DNA of 62,000 nucleotides from Mesostigma viride (lineage: Eukaryota > Streptophyta > Mesostigmatophyceae > Mesostigmatales > Mesostigmataceae): positions 3,165,836 through 3,227,835 of the forward strand of contig RPFO01000015.1 of assembly GCA_009746045.1 (NCBI GenBank), in the 5' to 3' direction. The notes beneath the pieces were generated by a model. The model searched no databases and had not been told where the DNA came from. It was given only the letters and a program-made list of their open reading frames with translations. Position numbers and translations under genes: made by a program. Shown piece after piece: positions 42,601-54,589 of this stretch (positions within the stretch are counted from its first letter, which is position 1; every line of letters begins with the position of its first letter).

Positions 42601-43465
42601 GTACCGAAAGGCATTGGCGCCAATACGATGTCCACGTCCACGCTGACCAAGGGGCCCGCTGGCCCTCCAGGTCCAGCTAGGCGGTCCTTCCGGAGCCGGC
42701 AGTACTCCTTAAAGAAGCCGGCGGTCAGGGTCCCCTTGGCCCCGAACTCCTCCAATTAGACAAAGGGCACCACACGGTGGTGCCCGACGTCCCCATAGGC
42801 CGTGAGCTTGGCATGCTCAGCCCGATCCCCCGTGGAGCCCGCCGCCTGGGATGCACCAACCACATGGCTAAGAGCCAAGGGGCGAGCCACAGAAACGTCA
42901 ATGAGCAAGTGCCGGCCGCCTCCCTCAAAGTCCAGAGCCACTGACGATGTCAGGTCGGTGGTTGGGGGAGTAGAAAGCCGCGCCGTCCGCATCCTCAGAC
43001 CGGATGTTCGCGTGGGGGAAAACGGACCGGACCATGGCGAGCACCACCTTCAGGAGAACAGTGTGCAAGTACAAGTACCAATTCTGATTCTGCTGGCCAC
43101 CCATCAGCATGACAGGTCAGTAGTGGGTCCCAGTGGGGTCCAAGGCGGGCCTGCCCGCACCTACCACAGGGCCGCCCTGCGGGAACCAGAGGTTACGGGG
43201 CAAACAGTTGGTGTCGCAGTGCCACCGGATAGTGACTGGGCGCCAGGACAAAAGGGAGGCCCATGGGGAGAGCTCGGAGCCGTAAGCCGAGCCCACACTC
43301 CATGCACAATGAGATTGAGAACAGCCACGCGCGACCCTGGGCGTTGAGGTCATCAAAAAGAGCCATCCAATCCGCCGTGTGCAGAATACCCGCATAGGTT
43401 TTCTGGTGTTTATCGATGACGCGGGCAGGGAACGCTGCGGGCAGTGTTACATTATACAACGGCAT
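42601..43465 (-). pseudogene. Decayed RLE-LINE tail
   Basis: This is a minus-strand relative of the element at 33758-36520. KTYAGILHTADWMALFDDLN and VALRHQLFAP come first (43465-43193), then ALDPTGTHY (about 43117), then PNHRPDI and HLLIDVSVARPLALSH (43110-42890) in other frames. Several frameshifts and an in-frame stop near 42760 show it is dead. It lies just upstream of LINE 2, between two unrelated repeats. No target duplication was found. Confidence 0.7.
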
Positions 43466-43734
43466 ACGATACGGTATAATACGGTATAATACGAATGATA
43501 CATGGTCGTCCGTATTATACTATTATATTATTTGCACTTTTAGTACGTCCGTCATACTTTTGCGTATTATTCGGCGTATCGGCCCGTATTTTTTGGCGTA
43601 CTAAGTGTTTTAGCGCTAATTCGAGGCCGGGCGACCTAAATTTTGGGTTTCCAGCCCTCGGCCGCTACAGTACAGTGATCATGACTCTCTCTGCTGCTCA
43701 TGTGCGGCACGAGACCCAACTGACTGTCTGACTT
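43466..43734. repeat. GTATAATACG-rich segment and dispersed CTCTCTGCTGC repeat
   Basis: The segment 43466-43620 is packed with CGGTATAATACG-type words that resemble the subterminal repeats of the hAT-like element at 34337-35687. It may be the end of a relative. The segment 43640-43725 repeats a motif also seen near 22130-22320. No gene. Confidence 0.5.
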
Positions 43735-46300
43735 TTTCACGTAGAACGATGACCTGGCCATGGCGGCTGGCGCCCACGCATGGCTTTGAAGTTTGCGTTC
43801 GAAATTTGGTGGCCAAACTTAAAATAGACTTTAAACGTCCTAAATATCATACTGCCCAATTCTCGGTTCGCGGGAATGCCGTTTGAAAGCTGTCGGCAGC
43901 GTTCTTGCTGGAAAAAAATGCGATAAGGCCGGACGACAGAATCGTTGACAGCAATACATTCCCGGCATATAGTGGAGGGCTCTATCGAATTATTCGTAGT
44001 TGTTAGGATGCATCGTAGTCGTCATCGCAGTCGTAAACGTGCAAGGGTGGCCAGAAATCGCCGAATCTAGAGACCATGCTGCATAACTTTGTTGTGCCGC
44101 AATGCGCCATTTCGCGGCCACCGCCTGGTACAAGGTAACGCCAGCCATGCCAGGTAAAGTAAACATCGTTTTCATACACCCGTTTGCTCACCATAGTCAC
44201 CAGCATCTTTGTTAAAACAATAAGTAGATGCATACAGACAGGTAGCGGTTACAGAACCGCTATTAAGAACTCCTTAGGCATGGCTCGCGATTACCCGCGC
44301 AGACCAGGCCACCAAAGAGGGTGGGTGGGTGGGACAAGAAAAAAGACCACAACAATGTCACTACGCCGCCAAAGTAGTCAAACTGCCCTAGCACGGGGCT
44401 GACATCAGCAACCGAGCTTAACTTAACACGCCAACCTGAGAATGTAGCGACACCTACCGTACCACAAAAACAACAACCAATCAAATACCCTTTCCGAAAG
44501 GTTCTAATTATCATTCAACAAACCGGTTCAACAAACCCGGCCCTGTCAAACTTTAAGCATAAGATTGTTTCGAGATTGTAGCACAATAGGGCCACTGCCC
44601 CTACTAACAATTCCAGGTCGCCAGCCATTAGCCAAATCCGGTTACATCTGCCAAACCCGCCCGGTTCAGCCGACCATCCAGGCGGCTCCCGTGAGCGGCC
44701 TTATTCCCCGCCTCACTTCGAGAAACTCTTTTCAAAGAAATCCGATTCATACACCCGTTTGCTCACCATAGTCACCAGCATCTTTGTTAAAACAATAAGT
44801 AGATGCATACAGACAGGTAGCGGTTACAGAACCGCTATTAAGAACTCCTTAGGCATGGCTCGCGATTACCCAACCTCCCCTTCCTGGCCCTCCGGTCCGC
44901 TAAAGAAGCACCATTTCCTTTCCCGTCAAAAGCTGTCCTGTCGCGATGGGCGCTCTCCGTTGCCAGAAAACAGATTTAATTCCCAGCGACTGTGAATGCA
45001 CAAAAATTCATGCACTGTCAATCGACACAGCTCGCATTTTTGACCCCACTCGGGGGCCCCCGCTGACCTCGTTGCCGACCTCTTCTCTGGTCCGCTAAGG
45101 GGTGCTGTCGCGGAACACAAAGTCAAAGCAAAAGCTGCTGACTGGCGCCGCTGATTCCAGCCGACGCCCAGTTTACAACTTTTTTGAAGAGCAACCAACC
45201 TAGTGCCGAGCACATAAACACTCCTTCCGTACAAAAAAGTGGAAATACCACTGATTACGAAATCAAGTTGGCTTTCAGCCCTTGCCTCCTGCGCCGAGGC
45301 TCCGTGTCCCACAACGGTGACTTAAATTTTTTACCCCCCCGAGCCGCGGCGGCCCTCAAGCCAAGCCCAACCCGGAATGCAAGCATTTCCAGGTACGAGA
45401 CAACTCAAAGGCAGGCCAGCCTGCCGACAGCCCAACCCGAGGCGCAAGCATCCCCAGGTACGGAACCATCAAGCAAGCTAGCCCTTGCCCAACCCGGCCA
45501 GCTGGCCGTTTCTTTCAAACAAACCAGCCATTAAATAATGCATCAGCCCCCGCTTCGCATTTAAACCCCGATCACCCGGACATTAATTCCGGGCCAGTGG
45601 CAGCCATGAATCCCAACCGCCTTAAGCAGCCAGGGATCATGGATGCCGGAAATTTGGTTAACAAATTTTAGCCCCGCACCCATGCTGAGCGCAAGGCTGG
45701 TGAGGCACTTCTTGTACCGCCATAGCCTCAGCCGTCGGCGCTCAGCCAACGTTTACAAGAAAAAAGACCACAACAATGTCACTACGCCGCCAAAGTAGTC
45801 AAACTGCCCTAGCACGGGGCTGACATCAGCAACCGAGCTTAACTTAACACGCCAACCTGAGAATGTAGCGACACCTACCGTACCACAAAAACAACAACCA
45901 ATCAAATACCCTTTCCGAAAGGTTCTAATTATCATTCAACAAACCGGTTCAACAAACCCGGCCCTGTCAAACTTTAAGCATAAGATTGTTTCGAGATTGT
46001 AGCACAATAGGGCCACTGCCCCTACTAACAATTCCAGGTCGCCAGCCATTAGCCAAATCCGGTTACATCTGCCAAACCCGCCCGGTTCAGCCGACCATCC
46101 AGGCGGCTCCCGTGAGCGGCCTTATTCCCCGCCTCACTTCGAGAAACTCTTTTCAAAGAAATCCGATTCTTATCGATGTTTAACGTTTATATAAGAGTTC
46201 TAGCTTGTGTAGCATATTCTGTCTTCATTATTCATGCACTTTCTTGACAATGGCCTGGCCCTTCCTAAAACACCCTTCTGAGATGCTGCAAAAACCTAAA
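43735..46300 (+). mobile_element. Partial paralogue of TTAA element 1, with an inserted tandem pair
   Basis: The segment 43735-44173 matches 9895-10360 of element 1 (GACCTGGCCATGGCGGCT..CGCCCACGCATGG onwards). The match resumes at 46167 (TTATCGATGTTTAACG against CTATCGATGTTTGACG). The ends with TTAA are missing, so this copy is truncated. The interruption 44174-46166 is described separately. Confidence 0.75.
44174..46166. mobile_element. Head-to-tail pair of unknown elements sharing TTC junctions
   Basis: Two related units lie in direct tandem: 44174-44745 (572 bp) and 44749-46166 (1,418 bp). Each starts ATACACCCGTTTGCTCACC and ends AGAAATCCGA. TTC sits before, between and after them (44171-44173, 44746-44748, 46167-46169). 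The first 123 bp and last 412 bp are essentially identical between units. The shorter unit has only about 37 bp in place of the 883-bp middle. No ORF of known type was found. They are not LTR repeats: no TG...CA ends and no primer site or polypurine tract. Confidence 0.7.
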
Positions 46301-47700
46301 GTAACCCCTTTTGGTGGGCTGGCAGGCATATGCACGGGACTTGGACAAATAACACATATACCCTCGTGGTTATGCATGGAAATGATCACATGTGATGAGA
46401 ATCGGTTTTCTCTGAATATAGTTTAATTAACGCATGCGGGAAAGATAGGGCCGCTATGCCTTGGCCTGCATGTGGAAGGCTGTCTGCGATGACATAGGCT
46501 GACTAACAGCCTTTCCACATATGGTGACGAATGCGCGCAAATTAGGAGGACTCGGATTGGTCCGGACCGCAGTTCCAGGTTCGAGGTCTAATTAGGCGCG
46601 GCGAATAATAATAATTAGCGGTGAATTGATCGGGACCTCCTTTCCACAGCCAGATGATCCGATCCGTACCGTCCTGGCGCTTCCCCCGCCAGTTTCAACT
46701 ACTCGACCTACCTTTCTTGACCCTAATTCTGACTGGAACTGGCCGGAACTGCTTTTTTCGAGTTCCCGGAGTTCCATCCCAGTTCCGGTCGAATTAGCGG
46801 TCGCGTCCAATTAGCGGTCTAATTGCAGACGGTCAAATGTGGAAACCTCTAGTTCCGGAACCGACTGAATTAGGACCCTAACCCCCCGGAACTAACGAAT
46901 GTGGAAAGAGCCTAGTTCGATCTGTTGTACAAAGGGTTTCATGTTCGCCTGAATTTTTCTTGGATGACCCGGTTGTTTATAAGGGTTGGTGGCTATTAAT
47001 TAGAGGTCCGAGAAAATTAATTGTAGGTTTTATATGACTTACTTGCAAAGATTCTTATTTGGTTGCACCAGCTGAGGTTAGCTGGGGACCTGTAGGGTCG
47101 GCTGGTTGCTTAACGAATCTTTGACTGATTTGGGTTCTTTAGTGAGTCGTGGTTAATTATTGTACAGTATAGTGGATTCGGACCGGCCCAACAAGGGGTC
47201 GATGGGCGAGTTTTATGTTTGTCAGTCTTGGGAACCTTGTACAACTACCTGTACGGTTAACGCACTAGCCTGCATGGGTGTGTGTGGCCACGTTGTTTGT
47301 AGTGGCATTTTCAGCACTGTTCAGGCCGGCGTGTGACGCATGCCAGTGTTACTTAATTTAGGATGATGTCAGCTTGTGTGTCGGCGGACCATGCCTTAAG
47401 CAAGCTACTGTAGGCAGGCAGTGATCCGCAATTGTTTCTTGCCCCTCCCTCCCTCCCTGGAGGCTTCTCGCTTCCGCGTGCGGATTGAGAAACCTTAAGG
47501 CCACTGTAAACTGCTGCATTTATGGCAGGGCTCCACTTATTGTATTCAATCTGCTGGTCTTCTTGGGAGCTTAGTGATCTTAATTATTAATCAAACAATT
47601 CTTTTTTCCACATTATGAATCTGTCACGTATATTGGTGCTGCCCCACCAACAAAAAGCCAGTTTAATTGGCTGTGTAATGAACTGTGCTGGTGCTGCCCC
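46301..47700. other. Non-coding, with a possible fold-back element at about 46507-46907
   Basis: CCTTTCCACAT (about 46509) and ATGTGGAAAGAG (about 46900) form short inverted ends around a segment full of AATTAGCGGTC/GGAACT words. This is suggestive of a MITE, but the ends are imperfect and no target duplication is clear. The rest (46910-47700) shows no gene. Confidence 0.35.
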
Positions 47701-47712
47701 ACCAAGCACGTT

Positions 47713-48042
47713 CTAGCACATCTGTCTACTGTGCATTCCCCTGCTCTCCCTCGTCATCAGCCTGGCAGTGCTCATTGTTGCAGTCTCCAGGCCCTGATCC
47801 TTGTGACCATCGTCCAGCAGGATTGTTTCCCTGGCAGAAGCTTTCAAAGCCTCTTTCTCTGCACGCAGTGCTTCGAGCTGGGCCAATATTTCTTTTTGCT
47901 TCATCTCGCTGGCCTTGAGCCGCATGGTGAGGGACCACGTAGCCTGGTCGGGGTCTTGAGAAGGGCCTGCTCCACCTGCGCTCACAGCCGGGGGCTTTTC
48001 ATGGAGATTGCTGGCAAAGGTTGTAGGGCCGGTTCGCTCGCG
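47713..48042 (-). CDS. Possible exon of a coiled-coil protein
   Basis: The minus-strand frame is open from the minisatellite to a stop at about 47713. The segment from about 48010 (acceptor-like CTTTGCCAG) reads DPDQATWSLTMRLKASEMKQ followed by KEILAQLEALRAEKEALKAS, a clear amphipathic coiled coil with Leu/Ala heptads. It could be the last exon of a host gene or part of a retroelement gag. The upstream exon would have to lie beyond the minisatellite and was not found. Confidence 0.35.
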   Translation of the reverse strand, partial: RERTGPTTFASNLHEKPPAVSAGGAGPSQDPDQATWSLTMRLKASEMKQKEILAQLEALRAEKEALKASARETILLDDGHKDQGLETATMSTARLMTRESRGMHSRQMC

Positions 48043-48059
48043 AACGAACAGTCCTTGTT

Positions 48060-49195
48060 TCTTGTCAAGGGAGGGATGCATGTGGGGTGGGTGGGTGCAT
48101 GTACTTGTTCCTTGTCAAGAAGGGAGAGATACATGTGGGTGGGTGGGTGCATGCGCTTGTTCCTTGTCAAGGGAGGGATGCAGGTGGGGTGGGTGGGTGC
48201 ACATGCTTGTTCCTTGTCAATTAAGGGAGGGATGCATGCGCGGTGGGTGGGTGCATGTGCGTGTTCTTTATCAAGGGAGGGATGCATGGCAGTAGGTGGG
48301 CCCACATGCTTGTTTCTTGTAAAGGGAGGGATGCATGTGGGGTGGGTGGGTGCATGGCAGCGCTTGCCGGTTCCTTGTCAAGGGGGGGATGCAGGTGGGG
48401 TGGAGTGCATGCGCTTGTTCCTAATTGTTGAGGGAGGGATGCAGGTGGGGTGGGTGGGTGCACATGCTTGTTCCTTATCAAGGGAGGGATGCATGCGCGG
48501 TGGGTGGGTGCATTTGCGTATTCTTTATTATCAAGGGAGGGGTGCATGTGCAGTTGGTGGGTGCACATGCTTGTTTCTTGTACAAAGGGAAGAATGCATG
48601 TGGGGTGGGTGGGTGCATGCCCTTGTTCCTTGTCAAGGGAGGGATGCATGTGGGGTGGGTGGCTGCATGCGCTTGTTCCTTGTCAAGGGAGGGATGCATG
48701 TGTAGTAGGTGGGTGCATGCGCTTGTTCCTTGTCAAGGGAGGGATGCATATGGGGTGGGTGGGTGCATGCGCTTGTTTCTTGTCAAGGGAGGGATGCATG
48801 TGCATGGGGTGGGTGGGTGCATACGCTTGTTCCTTGTCGAGGGAGAGATGCATGTTGGGTGGGTGGGTGCATGCGCTTGTTCCTTGTCGAGGGAGGGATG
48901 CATGTGGGGTGGGTGGTGCATGCACTTGTTCCTTGTCAAGGAAGGGATGCATGCGCGGTGGGTGGTGCATGTGCTTGTTCCTTGTCAAGGAAGGGATGCA
49001 TGTGGGGTGGGTGGTGCATGTACTTGTTCCTTAAAGGGAGGGGATTGCAAGGAAGGGATGCATGTGGGGTGGGTGGTGCATGTACTTGTTCCTTGTCAAG
49101 GAAGGGATGCATACGCGGTGGGTGGTGCATGTGGTTGTTCCTTGTCAAGGAAGGGATGCATGTGGGGTGGGTGGATGCATGTACTTGTTCCTTGT
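48060..49195. repeat. ~50-bp G-rich minisatellite, ~22 copies
   Basis: The unit is GGGAGGGATGCATGTGGGGT followed by GGGTGGGTGCATGCGCTTGT and TCCTTGTCAA. Unit length varies (44-60 bp) through insertions such as ATTA and loss of one GGGT. The TGCATG/GTGCATGC words make each unit partly palindromic. Open frames on both strands are repeat translations. Confidence 0.95.
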
Positions 49196-49728
49196 CTCTT
49201 TGGTGTTATCAACTGACTGTCCTTCATTACGTGCTTGTTCCCCTTTAATTGATGTGCATCGCTGTGCGACCTTGTCTGTTATACGGACCATACACTTGTA
49301 GGTGTTTACCTAGCCACGGGCGGCTTGAAGATTGATGTTTCTCAAGCGGTGGATGAAGAATTGAGTGCATTGAGTGCGACTTGCGATTGAAGAATGTGTT
49401 CCGCGATCGAGTGCAAATGCTGTTTTGAATCATGCTCAAGTGGCCATATGTGAATGGTCAACGTAGTGGGTTTCTTAGTAGTACTATGTGTTTCTCCATT
49501 AATTTGAATGATTGATAAGGGTTAATTCAACGTAGTGTATTTCTTAGTAGTATGATGTGCTTCTTCACCCTTAAATGGTTAATTTGAATGATTGATAATT
49601 GATTAATCAATTTTAGTGATTGCCACATGATGCATAACTTAAGCTTCTAATGTTTTCACAATTATGTGGGCTTCCATGGTCAGTCAAATGATAATGCAAA
49701 TCACAATACACTAGGTTGGATCACAAGG
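49196..49728. other. AT-rich spacer
   Basis: It contains a short imperfect duplication (CAACGTAGTG..TTTCTTAGTAGTA at about 49458 and 49527). No genes. Confidence 0.4.
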
Positions 49729-49846
49729 TTACGGCCCGTATACTTTTCCAGTATACTGGCCGTAAAATTTACGGCCAGTATACTTTTTCAGTATACTGAC
49801 AGTAAAAATTACGGCCAGTCTACTTGTCCAGTATACTGACCGTAAA
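49729..49846. repeat. Three tandem hairpins next to the Ty3 LTR
   Basis: Three successive inverted repeats of about 40 bp are built from TTACGGCCAGTATAC and GTATACTGGCCGTAA arms with short T-rich loops. The third ends one base before the LTR boundary. Confidence 0.85.
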
Positions 49847-50553
49847 TGTAACGACTAAAAATGTTGTGTTTGCAACAGCCTCAGTATCAGCATTGGTGTG
49901 AAAAGATCTTTATACCTGGGTTGGAGTCGCGACAGATAACTTCACGTCCAGAGAAGCAATGAAGATGGATCTTCAACAGTTAAGGGAATGAGTCCCCACC
50001 CTTGTTAGACACAACAGACAAGTTATATCCAAGTCGACTATCTGTTGAAGTTATAGTTGACTTTTAGCAAGGGATTGTTTGATTGATGAAACAAGGAAAC
50101 CCTTGAATTACACCATAGCTTTAGCTCTCACGCACACAGGCATGCACGACCACTACCGACAGGATAAAAGTCATCGTGTTCGCAGAGTCGGCTCAACCCT
50201 AACCCGGAAGGACCAATCAAAAGTGAGGATCACTCAAGATAAGATCTTATCCTCCGAATCCTCAACACAACACAAGGCCAGCACATACTGAATCTCGATC
50301 CATGACCTGGAACCAGATCCACCAGGTACAACAGTATTAAGGAGAATCTATGACTGACTGAACAAAAACCATGCAAAGTACCCTACGTGGATCAGGCCAC
50401 GACCAATGAGGGTAGAACAATACACTCGACAGATCTCAGCAGGCCCAATATCCAATAGACGTCGAGCCTCCTAACTTCTCAAATAATTGTCCTCAAGAAC
50501 TCATAATAAGATCAACAGTAGGAAAACTTTGGATGTAACATTTGGTTGTTACA
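49847..50553 (-). repeat. 3' LTR of the Ty3 element, 707 bp
   Basis: On the minus strand it starts TGTAACAACCAAATGTTACA and ends AGTCGTTACA, thus TG...CA with short inverted termini. The polypurine tract TTGAGGGGGAGATA lies immediately before it (about 50554-50567). The partner LTR is not in the window. Confidence 0.8.
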
Positions 50554-50935
50554 TATCTCCCCCTCAAGACAGGAACTCCCAGTTCCTAGAAACCAAGGAG
50601 AATAAAACAACAACCTCCACAAGAACAACACAACAATAAACAGGAAGTCCACCACCTCTTGGGACAAGCAAGTGGGTTTTTACATCCCCAAAGGGCCTCC
50701 TATCTCATTATCATCTGATCATGATCAACCCTGAATAAGACAAATTCACCCACAGATGAAATGTCATCAAGGGACTAACACACAGGCAACCATGCCTGGA
50801 TAATACAACTGCAAGATTACCATTAACCCAGAACTGTCATTGCTGGAAATCTGGACTGGACATCAGAACTGGCCTCCTCCATTCTGGTTCCCCACCTCAC
50901 TCCACAGCCCAATCTCCAACCCTGCTGGAAACCCT

Positions 50936-52200
50936 TCACAGAGTGAACCAATCCCCCTTCTTCGTATCCTTCCCCCTCGTTCCAAACACTGGGAAATGCT
51001 CCACCATGGACACCAGATCTGGCCAGTTCCTGCTGACCTGAATAGCCAGGCAGGTCTCAGCAGCCTTGCCCAACTCAGCTGAAAACCTACTGCACTGGGC
51101 AGGGTAGGACAGTGTAACCACAGCCTGTCGGAGGGGGTCGAAGACCCAGCCACTAGCAGTCTTATGGCGACACAGCCAGCTGCTGTAGGACCACCACAGC
51201 TGTAGAAAGGCCTTGATAGGCCCCCACCTGGCCCCCAAGATGGGTACCAGCACCCTCAAGGGCGTGAGCCTGGCCCTCAGCTCGTTAGGGAACTTTGGTA
51301 ACTGCAGCCCCACGAATACCGTGCTGTCCTTGTGTGGAAAACATGACATCACAGAGCAGCTGGACGACGGAGTCATGTCAAACTCTCCCTGCTTGACAGC
51401 TTGCTCGATCAGCTCAGAGTAGGTCTGGGAATAACCAACTGGCTTGAGCTCTGCAAAAGCGAGTCTCAGATCACTGGGCAGGGCCGCCATCAAGTCCTGA
51501 CCCTCCACAGGCCTCATGTCAAACGAAGGCCACGGGTACACTGCAAAGACGGTGTGCATAATGTACGCCACCATGGGTGAACCAATCTCACAAAGACTGG
51601 GGGGCAAACAGTCCAGGGCCAACTCTACCATGCCCTCAGGTACTAGTTCCCCCTCCTCCACCACTGTTTGGTCCAGAGCCTGCATGGCTGTGTACAAGGA
51701 TTTACACCACTCGCACTGTTCAGGAACACATTTACGGTGGTCCAAGTACTGCTCCACCTGTTTTGTTGGGACAACAGACCTGGGCAAGTGTACCACCACC
51801 TTAGGGGGTGGAGGAGCCTCCGTAGAGGAGGGAACTGAGGCCACCGGGGTGGGGATAGCCTCCTGAGCTACCTGAGCCTCAGAGGCTGCAGGCACAGCAG
51901 AACCCACAGGTGGAAGGTGCCCAGCCCTCAAGTGTTCTGCCATCTGAGTATAACCAGACCCTCCACATGATTCAACCTTGTCATCAGAGCCCCGTGACGC
52001 TGATCGTGCCGTTGCTGATCATGTACCATACGCTGGAACAGGTTGAGAAAATGGGCTTCCACAAACCCAGCGTCTTCCTGGATCGAAGTACCTGTGGCTC
52101 TGGGGCCAGCGTAGTCGTGCTGAAAGACATACGTAGCCCTCACGTCCTCTTGGAGTTGGGCAGGTGGCCTGGGTGTCCCCTCAGGATGGGAGTCTGCCAT
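50936..52200 (-). CDS. Extra ORF downstream of Ty3 pol, unknown protein (~420 aa, one frame change)
   Basis: It begins MADSHPEGTPRPPAQLQEDV at 52200, shortly after the integrase stop. It changes frame near 51950 and continues as MAEHLRAGHLPPVGSAVPAA to the stop at 50936. It has a Pro/Ala-rich start, a Cys-containing word (KCVPEQCEWC) and a globular second half (FLQLWWSYSSWLCRHKTASG). No transmembrane helix, zinc knuckle or protease motif is evident, so neither an envelope nor a gag identity is supported. It is in the sense direction and inside the element, in the position where some Ty3 lineages carry a third gene. Confidence 0.55.
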
Positions 52201-52238
52201 GGCTGGCAACCACAGACACACAGCACCAAAAAGGGGAG

Positions 52239-53438
52239 TTAGGCAGTGCTCACTGCATGGGAGCTATGAAGGGGAGCACACCGCTCAGAGCCCATGACAT
52301 ACCACTCAGGCAAGGTAATCCCATGATGCTGACAATAGTCTAGTACAGCAGAGTGACTGTTGGTGAGATCAGACAACCACAGCCACGTAGCAGTCACCTC
52401 TAGTTCTCCCTTCCAGTGTACTTTAAACTGCAGCTGTTTAGTCCGACCTTTCCCTTTCACCCTGTGAGCCAACAACCGCTCCACTTCATAGATCTTCTCC
52501 CCCTCAGAATCCAACTCATAAGGCAAGGGGGCAGACAATCTGCCTGGCAAGGTGTTACGCCTGTACAGCTTCAGCTGGGCGAGGTGAAAAATATTATTCC
52601 TGAGCTTCCAGTGGGAAGGCACCTGGACCTGGACCACGGTACCATAGTGAAAGGTGGCCAACACTGGGTAAGGACCCAGCCAGAGGGGTTGCAGTTTCCT
52701 GCATTGCTCCCTTTCAGGCAGCACTCTGTTGGCTTCCAACAACACCAAGTCCCCGGGGGCTACAAAGGAATGACTGGCCACCGTTTGTTGCCAGGCTTTA
52801 GTCAGGTACTTGTCCTGTGTCCTCAACAGCTGGGTAGCCACAATGCTGTGTGCCTCCTGGAAGGAAGCCAACAACTGCTGGACTGAACCAAGACGTCGCT
52901 GGAAAGGGCCTGCAGCGTCTCTGTCAGGCAGTTCCAAGTCGAATGGTGTCAGGGGACACTGGCCATTGCAGATCACGAAGGGGGACATCTGGTGAGGAGC
53001 CAGAGGAGAGTTGTTGATTGCGAACTCTATGAAAGGTACCTTCTTGTCCCAGTCCTTGTTGTCGTGTGTACAATAGTGCTTTTGACACTCCCTGACAATT
53101 CTGTTCATCCTCTCCACCGCCCCAGTACTGGCACACCTGTATTAAAGCCACACCGAAGGCCAGCTTAGTGTCTAGGATGTCAAAGAATGACTTCCAAAAC
53201 CCTGACAACCAGAGGGGGTCCTGATCAGTGATGATCACTCTAGGCATGCCGTGCAGACGGTAGATCTCCTTCATAAACAAGTCCACACACTGTGCAGCGG
53301 TGAGGTGAGCATTGCAAGGAATCAGGTGGCACATTCTGGAAAGTCTGTCCATGACCACAAGGATCCTGTCATTGCCACCATCTGACATGGGCAGACCACA
53401 GATAAAATCCATAGTCACACTGATCCAAGGGCGCAGGG
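52239..53438 (-). pseudogene. Ty3 integrase core and chromodomain, frame-shifted
   Basis: The catalytic core starts right at the CACTA boundary: RPWISVTMDFICGLP (first Asp) and PRVIITDQDPLW (second Asp). After a frame change near 53130-53150 comes GAVERMNRIVRECQ (Glu). The C-terminal part has the GPY-type word LWLGPYPVLA. A chromodomain follows (IYEVERLLAHRVK, QLQFKVHWKG, TWLWLSDL), which in this clade directs integration to particular chromatin. The stop is at 52239. The frame shift and the upstream insertion inactivate it. Confidence 0.85.
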
Positions 53439-54589
53439 CACTAGGAGCCGGGTGTTGACAAAGTGTGACAATGCTTGACATGTCAGGTTGATAAAGTGTG
53501 ACAAAGTGTGACAAAGTGTGACATGTCACTTGACAAAAGTTGACAAAAGCTATACAAATGTTGACAAAACCATGACATATCAGGTCGATTTTACAAGACA
53601 ATTCTTGACAAATTATCAAGGTGAAAGTGTCAAAAAATGTCACACATTGTCAACGTCACGCATTGTCAACATGAGAGTGAGATTTTATCACATTTTATCA
53701 CACCACAATTAGTGACATTTGTGCACATTTATCACAACACAAACGTTGATATATCACAGACAATCCTGAAAATTTATCAGGACTATAAAACAGACAAAAA
53801 GTGACAAAAAGTGACAAAAAGTGACAAAAACCAGTGAAATTTTCCTTTTTATTACAAAATAAGCATTACTTAATGCTGACAGCAACAACGATTGTCTCGT
53901 AGGCAAATTTCGGACGGCAGCCCATTGCGTTGCGTGCAGCCCGTTGTGAGCATGACTTCCACGGAAAGCTCTAAATGCTTGCAAAGAATTTGCAGGCAGC
54001 CGCCCGTTGGGTATATTGTGTGCAGCCGTCATTTGCGGATGTCATTTTGATTAAAAGCTCTCGACTCTCCTGTAAAACACAGAAAAAAGATGCAGAGGTG
54101 GAAATAACATCAATGTATACATGGTTGTTGTCAGTTGTGCAACATTAAAGAGGCAGATTACGTTCAAAAAACCTGTACAAAAACTGCCCTCTCTTGCTGC
54201 AAATGCAAAGAAGAAAGCACTGATCTATTCGGAACAAAAAAGGTAGCTGCAGGCAAACATACACTGCGCAAAGAAAACACCTCATCACACAGATTCAAAG
54301 ACAAACCTGAGCAACCCGTGCATGGAACCTAGACGAGTCCGCCGGCTACGTCGATGACGACGATGGTGAGGATGCATATGGCACCAGAACAGCCGAGACT
54401 TCCTGCGGAAGAAAAACAAAAATTATGAATGTTTATTCGTAGTCAATAACAAATTTATTACGGTATCCATTGTGTACGAAATCTGGAGCATATGTTATGT
54501 TAATCGATTAGCTACGCAAGCACACTTCCTTAAGAGGGCATAACGATTGCAAGGTGCTTAAAACCCACCACAAGGAATTATTAAGCTGC

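Noticed and set aside
44334-46169. 415-bp direct repeats (44334-44748 and 45755-46169) as LTRs of a small retrotransposon
   Set aside because: No TG...CA ends, no primer-binding site or polypurine tract, and a second repeated block (44171-44296, 44746-44871) shows that whole units are in tandem.
46507-46907. Named MITE superfamily for the CCTTTCCACAT inverted ends
   Set aside because: The ends are imperfect and candidate 2-3-bp target duplications are ambiguous, so it is kept only as a possibility.
48008-49248. Cys/Gly-rich repeat ORFs (GGCMRLFLVKGGMHVGW)
   Set aside because: Minisatellite translation; equally long ORFs on the opposite strand.
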